From Streptomyces sp. SM11 (GTDB lineage Bacteria > Actinomycetota > Actinomycetes > Streptomycetales > Streptomycetaceae), in the NCBI RefSeq assembly GCF_002910905.1, contig NZ_NEUE01000307.1:1-64000 (forward strand): a stretch of 64,000 nucleotides of DNA, in the 5' to 3' direction. Below are positions 36,274-44,484 of the stretch, in pieces. The notes beneath the pieces were generated by a model. It ran no database searches and was not told the DNA's origin. It was given only the letters and a program-made list of their open reading frames with translations. Every line of letters begins with the position of its first letter. Within the stretch, counting starts at the first letter, position 1. The translations under genes and the position numbers were made by a program.

Positions 36274-38499
36274 GTCGGCGTCCCCCGGGCCGCCCCCGGC
36301 CTGGCCCTCGCCGGGGCGCTCCCCGCCGGGCCGGACGGGTCCGGCCGCCGCGCGGATGCTCTCCCGTGCGGCGTCGGCGACCGCGCGGGGCGTGATGCCG
36401 AACTCCTCGTACAGGCGCTCGTAGGCGGCGGACGCGCCGAAGTGCTCCAGGCTCACCATGCGGCCCGTGTCCCCCACCACGTCCCGCCAGCCCTGGGCGA
36501 CGGCCGCCTCGACGCTGACCCGGGCCCGGACCTCGGGCGGCAGGACCGTGTCCTGGTAGGCGTACGGCTGGCCGGCGAACCACTCGCGGCAGGGGAGCGA
36601 GACCACCCGTGCGTCATGCCCGTCGGCGGCCAGCAACTCCCGTGCGTCCAGGGCGATGTGGACCTCGGAGCCCGTCGCGACGAGGATGACGTCGGGCGTC
36701 GCGCCCCGGCTGTCGGCGAGTACGTAGCCGCCCCGGGCGGCCCCCTCGGCGGAGGCGTACGCGCCGTCCCCCCGCTCCAGGACCGGCAGCGGCTGCCGGG
36801 TCAGGGCGAGGCCGGCGGGCCGGTCGTGGTGTTCCAGGACGGTGCGCCAGCACACGGTCGTCTCGTTCGCGTCGGCGGGCCGTACGACGTCGAGGCCGGG
36901 GATCGCGCGGAGGGCGGCCAGTTGCTCGACGGGCTGGTGGGTGGGGCCGTCCTCGCCCAGGCCGATGGAGTCGTGCGTCCAGACGTAGGTGACCGGGAGC
37001 TTCATCAGGGCGGCGAGCCGGACGGCCGGGCGCATGTAGTCGCTGAAGATCAGGAACGTACCGCCGTAGGGGCGGGTGAGGCTCTGCAGGGCGATGCCGT
37101 TGAGGATCGCGCCCATGGCGTGCTCGCGGATGCCGAAGTGGAGCGTGCGGCCGTACGGGTCGCCGGGGAACTCGCCGGTCTGCTTGCTCTCCGGCACGAA
37201 GGACGGCTCGCCCTCCATGGTCGTGTTGTTGCTCCCCGCGAGGTCGGCCGAGCCGCCCCACAGCTCGGGCAGCACGGGTGCCAGCGCGGTGAGTACATCG
37301 CCGGACGCCTTGCGGGTGGCGATGCCCTTGGCGTCGGGGCGGAAGTCGGGGAGACTCTTGGCCCAGCCCTCCGGAAGCCGCCGTTCCCGCAGCCGGTCGA
37401 GGAGTTCGGCGCGCTCGGGGTGGGCGGCGCGCCACTCCTGATAGCCGGGCTCCCAGGCACGATGGGCCTCGGCGCCGCGCTCGACGACCGCGCGGGCGTG
37501 GTCCAGCACGTCGTCCTCGACGGCGAAGTCGGCGTCCGGGTCGAAGCCGAGCAGCTTCTTGGTCGCGGCGACCTCGTCGTCGCCGAGTGCGGAGCCGTGG
37601 GCCTTGCCGGTGTTCCGCTTGGTGGGCGCGGGCCAGCCGATGATCGTGCGCAGCAGGATCAGGGAGGGCCGGCCGCGCTCGCTCTTCGCGGCCTCGACGG
37701 CGGCGAGCAGGGCGTCGACGTCCTCGACGTAGTCGCCGGTCCGCGTGAAGTCGACCGTCTGGACGTGCCAGTCGTACGCGGCGTAGCGGGCGGTGACGTC
37801 CTCGCTGAAGGAGATGTCGGTGTCGTCCTCGATGGAGATGTGGTTGGAGTCGTAGAAGACGATCAGGTTCCCGAGCTCCTGGTGCCCCGCCAGCGAACTG
37901 GCCTCGGCCGTCACACCCTCCATCAGGTCGCCGTCGGAGGCGACGACGTACACGTGGTGGTCGAAGGGGCTCGTGCCGGCCGGCGCGTCGGGGTCCAGGA
38001 GGCCGCGCTCACGCCGGGCCGCCATGGCCATGCCGACGGCGGAGCCCAGCCCCTGCCCCAGCGGCCCGGTGGTGATCTCGACGCCCCTGGAGTGCTGGTA
38101 CTCCGGGTGGCCGGGGGTGGCGGAACCCCAGGTGCGCAGCGCCTGAAGGTCCGCCAACTCCATGCCGTAGCCGCTCAGGTACAGCTGGATGTAGAGGGTG
38201 AGGCTGGAGTGGCCGCAGGACAGCACGAAGCGGTCCCGGCCGAGCCACTGGTCGTCCGCCGGGTCGTGCCGCATCACCTGCTGGAACAGCAGATACGCCA
38301 GCGGGGCCAGGCTCATCGCGGTGCCCGGGTGGCCGTGGCCCGCCTTCTGCACGGCGTCGGCCGCCAGCACGCGCACGGTGTCGACGGCGCGGACGTCGAG
38401 CGGGCCCCAGCCCGCGGCGTCCGCGCGGGGCGGGGCCAGTCGCGGATCGCGACCGCTGTTCGGGCCGTTCGGGCCGTTCGGCGTTTCGGGGGGTGCCAT
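36271..38499 (-). CDS. tkt: Transketolase
   Basis: 742 residues. Thiamine diphosphate and substrate motifs are intact: AGHGHPGTAMSLAPLAYLLF, SRGVEITTGPLGQGLGSAVGMAMA, VYVVASDGDLMEGVTAEASSLAG and GIREHAMGAILNGIAL, then THDSIGLGEDGPTHQPVEQL. It exchanges two-carbon units in the pentose phosphate pathway. AGGAGG lies five bases before the ATG at 38499; the frame stays open far upstream, antisense to sod. It is longer than usual at both ends: an Asn/Pro-rich start (PETPNGPNGPNSG) and a 30-residue Gly/Pro tail. It is probably a second transketolase, since streptomycetes carry another beside tal/zwf. Confidence 0.95.
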   Translation of the reverse strand: MAPPETPNGPNGPNSGRDPRLAPPRADAAGWGPLDVRAVDTVRVLAADAVQKAGHGHPGTAMSLAPLAYLLFQQVMRHDPADDQWLGRDRFVLSCGHSSLTLYIQLYLSGYGMELADLQALRTWGSATPGHPEYQHSRGVEITTGPLGQGLGSAVGMAMAARRERGLLDPDAPAGTSPFDHHVYVVASDGDLMEGVTAEASSLAGHQELGNLIVFYDSNHISIEDDTDISFSEDVTARYAAYDWHVQTVDFTRTGDYVEDVDALLAAVEAAKSERGRPSLILLRTIIGWPAPTKRNTGKAHGSALGDDEVAATKKLLGFDPDADFAVEDDVLDHARAVVERGAEAHRAWEPGYQEWRAAHPERAELLDRLRERRLPEGWAKSLPDFRPDAKGIATRKASGDVLTALAPVLPELWGGSADLAGSNNTTMEGEPSFVPESKQTGEFPGDPYGRTLHFGIREHAMGAILNGIALQSLTRPYGGTFLIFSDYMRPAVRLAALMKLPVTYVWTHDSIGLGEDGPTHQPVEQLAALRAIPGLDVVRPADANETTVCWRTVLEHHDRPAGLALTRQPLPVLERGDGAYASAEGAARGGYVLADSRGATPDVILVATGSEVHIALDARELLAADGHDARVVSLPCREWFAGQPYAYQDTVLPPEVRARVSVEAAVAQGWRDVVGDTGRMVSLEHFGASAAYERLYEEFGITPRAVADAARESIRAAAGPVRPGGERPGEGQAGGGPGDAD

Positions 38500-38737
38500 C
38501 AAGTCCTCCTGATCAGCGGGGTGGGCGGGCAACTGGCGGCGCGACCGCGGGCCCGGCCCCGGGCTGCCCGACTGCTTGGCCGGGTCCCCCGGGACGACGG
38601 GACCAAACGTGCGACGGCGTACGCAGCACAGGATAAGGAGCAAACCATCTTTGCCGGACAAATGGGAGAACGGTGGCGCCACAGGTCCTAGGCCGAAGGG
38701 CTGATCACTTCGGAACACTCCTGCTGTTAGCCTGCTT

Positions 38738-38754
38738 CTGCACATAGATTGCAA
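38738..38754. promoter_or_regulatory. Nur-like (nickel) operator upstream of sodF
   Basis: CTGC-N9-GCAA (CTGCACATAGATTGCAA) fits the streptomycete Nur box tTGC-N9-GCAa with one changed base. It lies 42 bp before the sod start. In S. coelicolor, nickel-bound Nur represses sodF. Confidence 0.65.
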
Positions 38755-38796
38755 TAACAACTGGACGGCATTCCCAGCAGTCGGAGGGCTCGCATC

Positions 38797-39438
38797 ATGG
38801 CCACGTACACGCTCCCGGAACTCCCGTACGACTACGCGGCGCTCGAACCGGTCATCAATCCGCAGATCATCGAGCTGCACCACGACAAGCACCACGCCGC
38901 GTACGTCAAGGGCGCGAACGACACCCTGGAGCAGCTGGAAGAGGCCCGCGACAAGGAGGCCTGGGGAGCGATCAACGGTCTCCAGAAGAACCTCGCGTTC
39001 CACCTTTCCGGCCACATCCTGCACTCGATCTACTGGCACAACATGACCGGTGACGGCGGCGGCGAGCCCCTCGCGGCGGACGGCGTGGGCGACCTCGCCG
39101 ACGCGATCACCGAGTCCTTCGGCTCCTACGCGGGATTCAAGTCCCAGCTGACGAAGGCCGCGGCCACCACCCAGGGTTCCGGCTGGGGCGTGCTCGCGTA
39201 CGAGCCCGTGAGCGGCAAGCTGATCGTCGAGCAGGTTTACGACCACCAGGGCAACGTCGGCCAGGGCTCGGTCCCGGTCCTCGTGTTCGACGCCTGGGAG
39301 CACGCCTTCTACCTGCAGTACAAGAACCAGAAGGTGGACTTCATCGAGGCCATGTGGCGGGTCGTCAACTGGCAGGACGTGGCGAAGCGTTACGCCGCCG
39401 CCAAGGAGCGCGCGGACGTACTGCTGCTCGCCCCCTGA
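38797..39438 (+). CDS. sodF: Superoxide dismutase, Fe (Fe/Zn) type
   Basis: 213 residues, full length. Metal ligands are visible in HHDKHHAAYVKGAN, LAFHLSGHILHSIYW and the C-terminal DAWEHAFYLQYKNQKVDF. It dismutates superoxide in the cytosol. Sequence and the Nur-like box match streptomycete SodF, the enzyme used when nickel is scarce and the Ni enzyme SodN is off. A single-gene unit closed by a hairpin. GGAGG lies about nine bases before the ATG. Confidence 0.95.
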   Translation: MATYTLPELPYDYAALEPVINPQIIELHHDKHHAAYVKGANDTLEQLEEARDKEAWGAINGLQKNLAFHLSGHILHSIYWHNMTGDGGGEPLAADGVGDLADAITESFGSYAGFKSQLTKAAATTQGSGWGVLAYEPVSGKLIVEQVYDHQGNVGQGSVPVLVFDAWEHAFYLQYKNQKVDFIEAMWRVVNWQDVAKRYAAAKERADVLLLAP

Positions 39439-39516
39439 CGTGACACCGGCACACCACGGACGTCCTGCCTCGTGATCGTCTTCTCAACCTTCACCACGGC
39501 AGGCGGACAAACGGAG

Positions 39517-39547
39517 AGCCCCCGCGAGGACATGACTCGCGGGGGCT
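39517..39547 (+). terminator. sodF terminator
   Basis: A perfect 12-bp stem (AGCCCCCGCGAG and its complement) with a 7-nt loop, followed by TTTC, 78 bp after the stop. Confidence 0.85.
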
Positions 39548-39568
39548 TTCCCATGGCGGCTGTTTAGC

Positions 39569-39590
39569 TGTTTAGCTCATGTGCTAAACA
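39569..39590. promoter_or_regulatory. Operator-like palindrome before the ArsR gene
   Basis: TGTTTAGC-N6-GCTAAACA, a perfect 8-bp inverted repeat ending 7 bp before the ATG, with an extra TGTTTAGC-like half just upstream. It lies in an AT-rich patch. The location suits self-repression by the ArsR-type regulator. Confidence 0.7.
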
Positions 39591-39597
39591 TGCACAC

Positions 39598-39933
39598 ATG
39601 GATTCACCCGCCGACGAAGAGGCCAGCGCCTTCCGCGCCCTCGCCGACCCCACCCGCCGCCAGATCCTGGAGGACCTGCGGGGCGGCGAGCTGGCCGCCG
39701 GGGAGATCGCGAGCCGGTTCTCGATCAGCGCCCCGTCCATCTCGCGCCACCTGGGCGTGCTCAAGGGGGCCGGGCTCGTCACCGAGCGCCGGGACGCCAA
39801 CCGCATCCTCTACTCGCTCGCCGAGGAGCGGCTCGCCATGTGCGTGGGGCGCTTCCTCAGCGCCGTGTGCCCCGAGCAGATCGTGCTCCGCGGCACCAGG
39901 TGGCGCTCGGCGCCGGAAGGCGACGGCTCATGA
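39598..39933 (+). CDS. ArsR/SmtB family transcriptional regulator
   Basis: 111 residues. A winged helix-turn-helix is clear: FRALADPTRRQILEDLRGGELAAGEIASRFSISAPSISRHLGVLKGAGLVTERRDANRILYSL. No metal-binding CVC motif is present, so it belongs to the non-metal-sensing subgroup often paired with DUF2071 or SRPBCC proteins. It overlaps the next gene by 4 bp (ATGA), so the two are co-translated. The palindrome 7 bp upstream is probably its operator. Confidence 0.9.
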   Translation: MDSPADEEASAFRALADPTRRQILEDLRGGELAAGEIASRFSISAPSISRHLGVLKGAGLVTERRDANRILYSLAEERLAMCVGRFLSAVCPEQIVLRGTRWRSAPEGDGS

Positions 39934-40694
39934 TCCGGTCCCGGCTCTCCAGCGTCATCGAACGCCGCCTCCTGGTGAACTACCGGGTCGACCCGTACGT
40001 CGCGGCGGCCCTGCTGCCCGCGCCGCTGCGGCCCCAGCTGGTGCGCGGCCAGGCGGTGGCCGGGATCTGCCTGCTGCGGATCGGCGGTGTCCGCCCCGGC
40101 TGGGCCCCGGCCGCGACCGGGCTGACCAGCGAGAACGCGGCGCACCGGATCGCCGTCGAGTGGGACGGGCCGGACGGCGTCGAGCGGGGCGTCTACATCC
40201 CGCGCCGCGACACCGCCTCCCGCCTCAACGCCTTCGCGGGCGGCCGGATCTACCCGGGCGAACACGGCCGCGCGGACTTCACGGTGCGGGAGGACGCCGA
40301 CGCCGTACGGGTGGCCTTCGCGACCCGGGACGGCGAGGTGGCGGTCGACGCGACGGTGGAACCGGCCGAGGAACTGCACGGCAGCGGGCTGTTCACGGAC
40401 CTGGCGGAGGCGTCGGAGTTCTTCCGCCTCGGCAGCCGCGGCCTCTCCCCCAACGCCGGGGGCACCCACCTGGACGTCCTCGAACTGTCCACGGACGCCT
40501 GGAAGGTGACGGCGGGCCGGCCCCGGACCGTACGCTCCTCGTTCTTCGAGGACCTGGACCGGTTTCCGCCGGGCAGAACGGTGCTGGACAGCGCGCTGGT
40601 GATGCGGGGCGTGGCGGCCGACTGGTCGCGGGGGGAGCCGTTCCGGCTGGGCGGGAAAATGCCCGCGGCCCGCCGGGCCCGGATGCCACGATGA
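39930..40694 (+). CDS. DUF2071 (YqjF-like) domain protein
   Basis: 254 residues. The segments ERRLLVNYRVDPYVAAALLPAPLRPQLVRGQAVAGICLLRIGGVRP, AAHRIAVEWDG and VYIPRRDTASRLNAFAGGRIYPG match the DUF2071/COG2071 family, whose function is not established. It starts inside the ArsR stop codon, so its expression should follow that regulator, which is probably its repressor. Confidence 0.8.
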   Translation: MIRSRLSSVIERRLLVNYRVDPYVAAALLPAPLRPQLVRGQAVAGICLLRIGGVRPGWAPAATGLTSENAAHRIAVEWDGPDGVERGVYIPRRDTASRLNAFAGGRIYPGEHGRADFTVREDADAVRVAFATRDGEVAVDATVEPAEELHGSGLFTDLAEASEFFRLGSRGLSPNAGGTHLDVLELSTDAWKVTAGRPRTVRSSFFEDLDRFPPGRTVLDSALVMRGVAADWSRGEPFRLGGKMPAARRARMPR

Positions 40695-40743
40695 CCTTCG
40701 CACGCCTACCCGTACCCCGCTCCTCTCCCCGGAAGAGGCCCCC

Positions 40744-41451
40744 ATGAGTTCCGCCCCCGCGCCCGTCCCGGCGGACCCCACCGCCCTGCACCCGATGCCC
40801 GGCCAGCCGCGCGTGGCGCAGCTGAAAGCTCTGGTCACCTCGCCGCTGATCGAGGCCGGGGAGTACTCGTACTACGACGACCCCGAGCACGCCACGGAGT
40901 TCGAGACCCGCAACGTGCTGTACCACTACGGCCCGGAGCGCCTGGTGATCGGCAGGTTCTGCGCGCTGGGCACGGGGGTCCGCTTCATCATGAACGGCTC
41001 CAACCACCGCATGGACGGCCCGTCCACCTTCCCGTTCCCGACGCTCGGCGGCTCCTGGGCCGACCACTTCGACCTGCTGACGGGCCTCCCCAACCGGGGC
41101 GACACCGTGATCGGCAACGACGTCTGGATCGGCTACGAGGCCGTGATCATGCCGGGCGTGCGCATCGGGCACGGCGCGATCATCAGCTCGCGCTCCGTGG
41201 TCGTCTCGGACGTCCCGGACTACGGCATCGTCGGCGGCAACCCGGCCCGCCAGATCCGCACCCGGTACGAGGAGGCGGACGTGGCACGCCTGCTGGCCGT
41301 GGCCTGGTGGGACTGGCCGGCGAACCACCTGACACGCCACATCCGTACGGTGATGTCGGGCACGGTGGCGGAGTTGGAGGCGGCAGCGCCGGGGGCGGGC
41401 CAGGGCGTGTCCGAAAGTTCGACCGAGCGCGACCCGGACACGTCTGTCTAG
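40744..41451 (+). CDS. CatB/Vat-type hexapeptide-repeat acetyltransferase
   Basis: 235 residues. Left-handed beta-helix repeats run from VIGRFCALGTGVRFIMNGSNHRMDG (with the catalytic His of Vat enzymes) to VIGNDVWIGYEAVIMPGVRIGHGAIISSRSVV and YGIVGGNPARQIRTRYEE. The N-terminus (YSYYDDPEHATEFETRNVLYHYG) matches the xenobiotic acetyltransferase group that includes streptogramin A acetyltransferases. Many chromosomal members have unknown substrates, so resistance is possible but not shown. GGAAGAGG precedes the ATG by six bases. It lies 49 bp after the DUF2071 gene and may share its transcript. Confidence 0.87.
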   Translation: MSSAPAPVPADPTALHPMPGQPRVAQLKALVTSPLIEAGEYSYYDDPEHATEFETRNVLYHYGPERLVIGRFCALGTGVRFIMNGSNHRMDGPSTFPFPTLGGSWADHFDLLTGLPNRGDTVIGNDVWIGYEAVIMPGVRIGHGAIISSRSVVVSDVPDYGIVGGNPARQIRTRYEEADVARLLAVAWWDWPANHLTRHIRTVMSGTVAELEAAAPGAGQGVSESSTERDPDTSV

Positions 41452-42030
41452 CACGACCCCGTGCAAGCCCGGTGCCGTTGGTGGTACGACCAGGTCACCG
41501 CCGCCAGGAGCGGGCCCCACAGCAGGAGGGGTGCGTAGGCGGCGACGAAGAGGACTTCACCGGCTGAGATGCCGGGGTCCGGACTCGGGGCGGTCAGCAG
41601 TCCGCCGAAGAAGAGGACCCACCACAGGACGGTGGCCGTGAGGGCTCCCAGCGAAGCGGCGGCGACCGCGAGTCTGCCGTTGACCGGGCGCCCCCCGAGG
41701 ATCGGAATCCAGCGCGGCACCACCTCCCCCCCAGGGCCGTACCAGGCCGAGCGTGAGGTACGAGGCGGTCTCGGCGACCACGCCGATCAGCAGAACGTAG
41801 GCCAGTCCGATCAGCGGGGAGTTGTCGGGGAACGCGGTGAGGAACTCCTCGCGCTCCATCACCTCGACCGGTACCCCGAGCACGAGCGCGATGCGCCACA
41901 CCCCGGAGGGGACGGTAGACCAGGCCGCGACATGGGCGGCGCGGACCGCCCAGCGTGGGGGTGGCGGGACCGACGGCCGGGCCGGTGGCGGCACGCGGGG
42001 TTCCGGCGGGGCGGGATCCGTCGTCGTCAT
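41448..42030 (-). pseudogene. Membrane protein, frameshifted in a G7 run
   Basis: From ATG 42030 one frame reads MTTTDPAPPEPRVPPPARPS, WAVRAAHVAAWSTVPSGVWR and LIGLAYVLLIGVVAETASYLTLGLVRPWG. The next frame continues with EVVPRWIPILGGRPVNGRL, TATVLWWVLFFGGLL and VLFVAAYAPLLLWGPLLAAV to a stop at 41448. The join lies at C7 (41726-41732 on the plus strand); six bases would restore a single frame of about 193 residues with four helices. It is either a recent frameshift or a homopolymer sequencing error. The 3' end overlaps the convergent acetyltransferase stop by 4 bp. Confidence 0.8.
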
Positions 42031-42210
42031 GAACTCGAATCTCGCGCACCGCCCGGCCCGGCGCGTCAGACCGCGTGATGATCCGCCTCCGCCGCACGGG
42101 GGAACACGGCGCACCCTCACCGCAGAGCTACCTCGCGGGACTCCATCCGCACGGGACGGCGATCCGGCTCCGCAGCCCGGTCTCCACATGTTCTCCGCCG
42201 GCTGCGGACC

Positions 42211-42666
42211 TCAGAACCTGAGCTTGAATCCGTCGTGGCTGCGGGTGAAGCCGAGCCCGGCATAGAAGCGATGCGCGTGCTCGCGCTGCTTGTTGCTCGT
42301 CATCTGGACCAGTCCGCAGTCACGCGCGCGTGCCCTCGCGATCGCCCGCTCCATCAAGATCCGGCCCAGCCCGCCACCTCGCCGGTCCGCGCGAATCCGC
42401 ACGGCCTCGATCAGGGCCCGCCCGGCGCCTCCCTGGCCGAGCCCGGGGATGTACGTCGCCTGCAGACAGCCCACGACCGCCCCATCGACGTGCCCGTCGG
42501 CGCCCTCGACCAGGACCAGCATCTCGTTGCGCGGGCCCGCGTCGATCGCCGTGAAGGCGCGCTCGTACGCCTCCGTGACCGCGATAGCCGCCGGGTCCAC
42601 CACCCGCTCCTCATCGGTGAGCAGAGCGAGCACCGCAGGCAGTACGGGGGCGGGCTCAGCAGACAT
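42211..42666 (-). CDS. GNAT family N-acetyltransferase
   Basis: 151 residues. The acetyl-CoA site is readable as IRADRRGGGLGRILMERAIARARARDCGLVQMTSN, preceded by the central strand VVGCLQATYIPGL and followed by HRFYAGLGFTRSHDGFKLRF. Substrate unknown. It is isolated, 121 bp from the DUF397 gene and 180 bp from the frameshifted gene; neither gap holds anything recognisable. Confidence 0.9.
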   Translation of the reverse strand: MSAEPAPVLPAVLALLTDEERVVDPAAIAVTEAYERAFTAIDAGPRNEMLVLVEGADGHVDGAVVGCLQATYIPGLGQGGAGRALIEAVRIRADRRGGGLGRILMERAIARARARDCGLVQMTSNKQREHAHRFYAGLGFTRSHDGFKLRF

Positions 42667-42787
42667 GACGCCGACCCTAACCGCCCCTCACACGAAGCTG
42701 CCGACTCGCGCCGCCACGTGATCGCAGCCACTGACGGGTCTGGCGGGGCTCACACGTGCGCCCGCCCGCGCGCTCCGGGCCGATCCG

Positions 42788-42997
42788 TCAGCCGCCGAAG
42801 GTGCCCGCCTTCACGCCGCCGATGAACGCGGCCCAGTGGCCGGGGCCGTAGAACTGGAGCCCGGCGGCCGGGTTCTTGCTGTCGCGGACGGCCCGGCCGC
42901 CATCGACGGTGTGGGCCACCTCGACGCACTCAGTTCCCTGCCCGCCGGAGGAATACGAAGACTTCTCGAAGGAAGTCACTATGCCCTGGCTGCTCAC
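42788..42997 (-). CDS. DUF397 domain-containing protein
   Basis: 69 residues: FEKSSYSSGGQGTECVEVAHTVDGGRAVRDSKNPAAGLQFYGPGHWAAFIGGV is a full DUF397 domain. The GTG start overlaps the stop of the XRE regulator (GTGA). DUF397 proteins pair with Scr1-type XRE regulators in streptomycetes, often described as a toxin-antitoxin-like or developmental switch. Which partner does what is not settled. Confidence 0.93.
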   Translation of the reverse strand: MSSQGIVTSFEKSSYSSGGQGTECVEVAHTVDGGRAVRDSKNPAAGLQFYGPGHWAAFIGGVKAGTFGG

Positions 42998-43875
42998 GAT
43001 TCCTCGTTCCCTGCGGCGACGCTGTTCGCGATCTTCTCGATGAAGGCCATGCTCTCAGTACGCGTGAGGGCTGCCGACCTGAGCGTGTCAAACGCGTGTA
43101 CGTAGCTGGCCATGACGTCCCGCTCTTCGAGGATGACGCAGTTGGCGACCGCATCAATAACGATCACTTCAGGTGAGATCTCCTGGGCGTACGAAAGTCC
43201 GACGAACGCAGGCGACACTCGTGCAGCAGCCCACTCGGTGTGCGGCAGCACCTGAATCGTCATGTTGGGTTGCTTGGCCATCTTGTTGAGGTGGGCGAGC
43301 TGGGCCCGGTGAACAGCGGGCGACGGCATCGGACCGGTGATCGCCGGCTCCCAGATCACGGCAGCGAACCGCGCGCCCGTCTCCTCGAAGACACGGCGCC
43401 TCTCCTGCCTGACCTTGACGACCATGTCGGCCGCTTCCTCACTGATCACGTCCGGGCTGGCGTCGGTCAACGCCCTTGTGTACTCGGGAGTCTGCAGCAG
43501 GCCCGGGATGAGAACCGGCTGCCACGTACGGATGTACGTGGCGTCGGACTCCAGGGACAGAAAGTCGCCCAGAATCTCCCGCACGGGCTGCCCGGCATCG
43601 AAGTCCATCCACCAGCCACGCTTGTTGCTGTCCCGCGCCAGCTTCTCCAGTAGCTGACGTTCGACAACGTTCTCCACCTCGTACAGATCAAGCAGCACTC
43701 GCACATCACCGACGCGTGCACTGACCGTGCCCGATTCGATTCGGCTGATCTTTGCCGTGGAACATGCCACCGCATCGGCCGCGTGCTCCTGGTCCAGACA
43801 CGCGTTCAGCCGCAGCCGCTTGAGCGCCGCCCCCAACCTCCGACTGCGCACCGTGGGCTTCCCACCTGCGGGCAT
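42994..43875 (-). CDS. XRE-family regulator with DUF5753 (Scr1 type)
   Basis: 293 residues from ATG 43875. An N-terminal HTH (LGAALKRLRLNACLDQEHAADAVACSTAKISRIESGTVSARVGDVRVLLDLY) precedes a DUF5753 domain (YIRTWQPVLIPGLLQTPEYTRAL; WEPAITGPMPSPAVHRAQLAHLNKMAKQPNMTIQVLPH). The G-rich stretch before the ATG serves as Shine-Dalgarno; the frame is open further upstream without homology. It is divergent from the ATPase gene that leads into the graspetide genes, with a 12-bp palindrome between. It could control both directions. Confidence 0.92.
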   Translation of the reverse strand: MPAGGKPTVRSRRLGAALKRLRLNACLDQEHAADAVACSTAKISRIESGTVSARVGDVRVLLDLYEVENVVERQLLEKLARDSNKRGWWMDFDAGQPVREILGDFLSLESDATYIRTWQPVLIPGLLQTPEYTRALTDASPDVISEEAADMVVKVRQERRRVFEETGARFAAVIWEPAITGPMPSPAVHRAQLAHLNKMAKQPNMTIQVLPHTEWAAARVSPAFVGLSYAQEISPEVIVIDAVANCVILEERDVMASYVHAFDTLRSAALTRTESMAFIEKIANSVAAGNEES

Positions 43876-43951
43876 AGACCCCCCTCTCCCTTCCAGCCAG
43901 TCTGCCTGGCAACTGTTCGCCCTCGCTAGCGAGTTGCCTCGGACGAGTGAA

Positions 43952-43963
43952 TGCAAGCTTGCA
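43952..43963. promoter_or_regulatory. Palindrome in the divergent regulator/ATPase promoter
   Basis: TGCAAGCTTGCA, perfect, followed 14 bp later by a related CTTGC-TTTGC. The surrounding 100 bp are AT-rich for this chromosome. It is the best candidate site for the XRE regulator. Confidence 0.5.
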
Positions 43964-44082
43964 CTACAGATTCACTTGCTTTGCGTCTCACCCCACCCCT
44001 AGCGTGGATTACGTCACACCGAGTGCTGACTTCAGCACGTCAGGTGATCTTGGTTCCGCCTGCCCACGACCTTGGGGGACAT

Positions 44083-44484
44083 ATGTCCGGGCGCACAGAC
44101 AGCAAGAGGTTCCGAGTCCGCAGGGACTCCATCTCCGCCGCTCGGCGGCACGTCAGAACGGTCCTGGTCGGGTGGAAACTCGCCGAGCTCATCGACGACG
44201 CGACACTGACCACCAGCGAGCTGGCCACCAACGTCATCGCCCACACCAAAGGCACCGGCGACTACTTCGAGTTGGGGTTACGGCGTCGGAACGGCGTGCT
44301 GATCCTGGAGGTCGCCGACTCCCACCAGTGGCTGATGCCGGAGCTTCGCAAGCCCACCGACGACGAGACGTCCGGTCGGGACCTGCTCATCGTCGACGCG
44401 CTCGCCGAGCGTTGGGGCGTACGGCCGCGCAACCCCGGAAAGACCGTCTGGGCTCAACTGCCCATCCGGACCAGGTTCCCGTGA
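44083..44484 (+). CDS. RsbW-like ATP-binding protein (HATPase_c_2)
   Basis: 133 residues. GHKL-type boxes are visible: N-box in TTSELATNVIAHTKG, the G1 region in ILEVADSHQWLMP and the G2 region in TSGRDLLIVDALAERWGVR. Stand-alone proteins of this kind are abundant in streptomycetes, some as anti-sigma factor kinases, most with unknown partners. Codon 66 (44278-44280) is TTA, the rare leucine codon read only by bldA tRNA, so translation should be developmentally limited. GGGGGA lies a few bases before the ATG. It overlaps the next ORF by 4 bp (GTGA). Confidence 0.88.
   Translation: MSGRTDSKRFRVRRDSISAARRHVRTVLVGWKLAELIDDATLTTSELATNVIAHTKGTGDYFELGLRRRNGVLILEVADSHQWLMPELRKPTDDETSGRDLLIVDALAERWGVRPRNPGKTVWAQLPIRTRFP

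Noticed and set aside
36442..38691. 749-codon plus-strand frame over transketolase
   Set aside because: A shadow frame; the minus strand has a complete transketolase with all motifs and a perfect Shine-Dalgarno.
41448..42030. Programmed frameshifting in the membrane protein
   Set aside because: No slippery heptamer followed by a stimulatory structure was recognised; a homopolymer indel or sequencing error is simpler.
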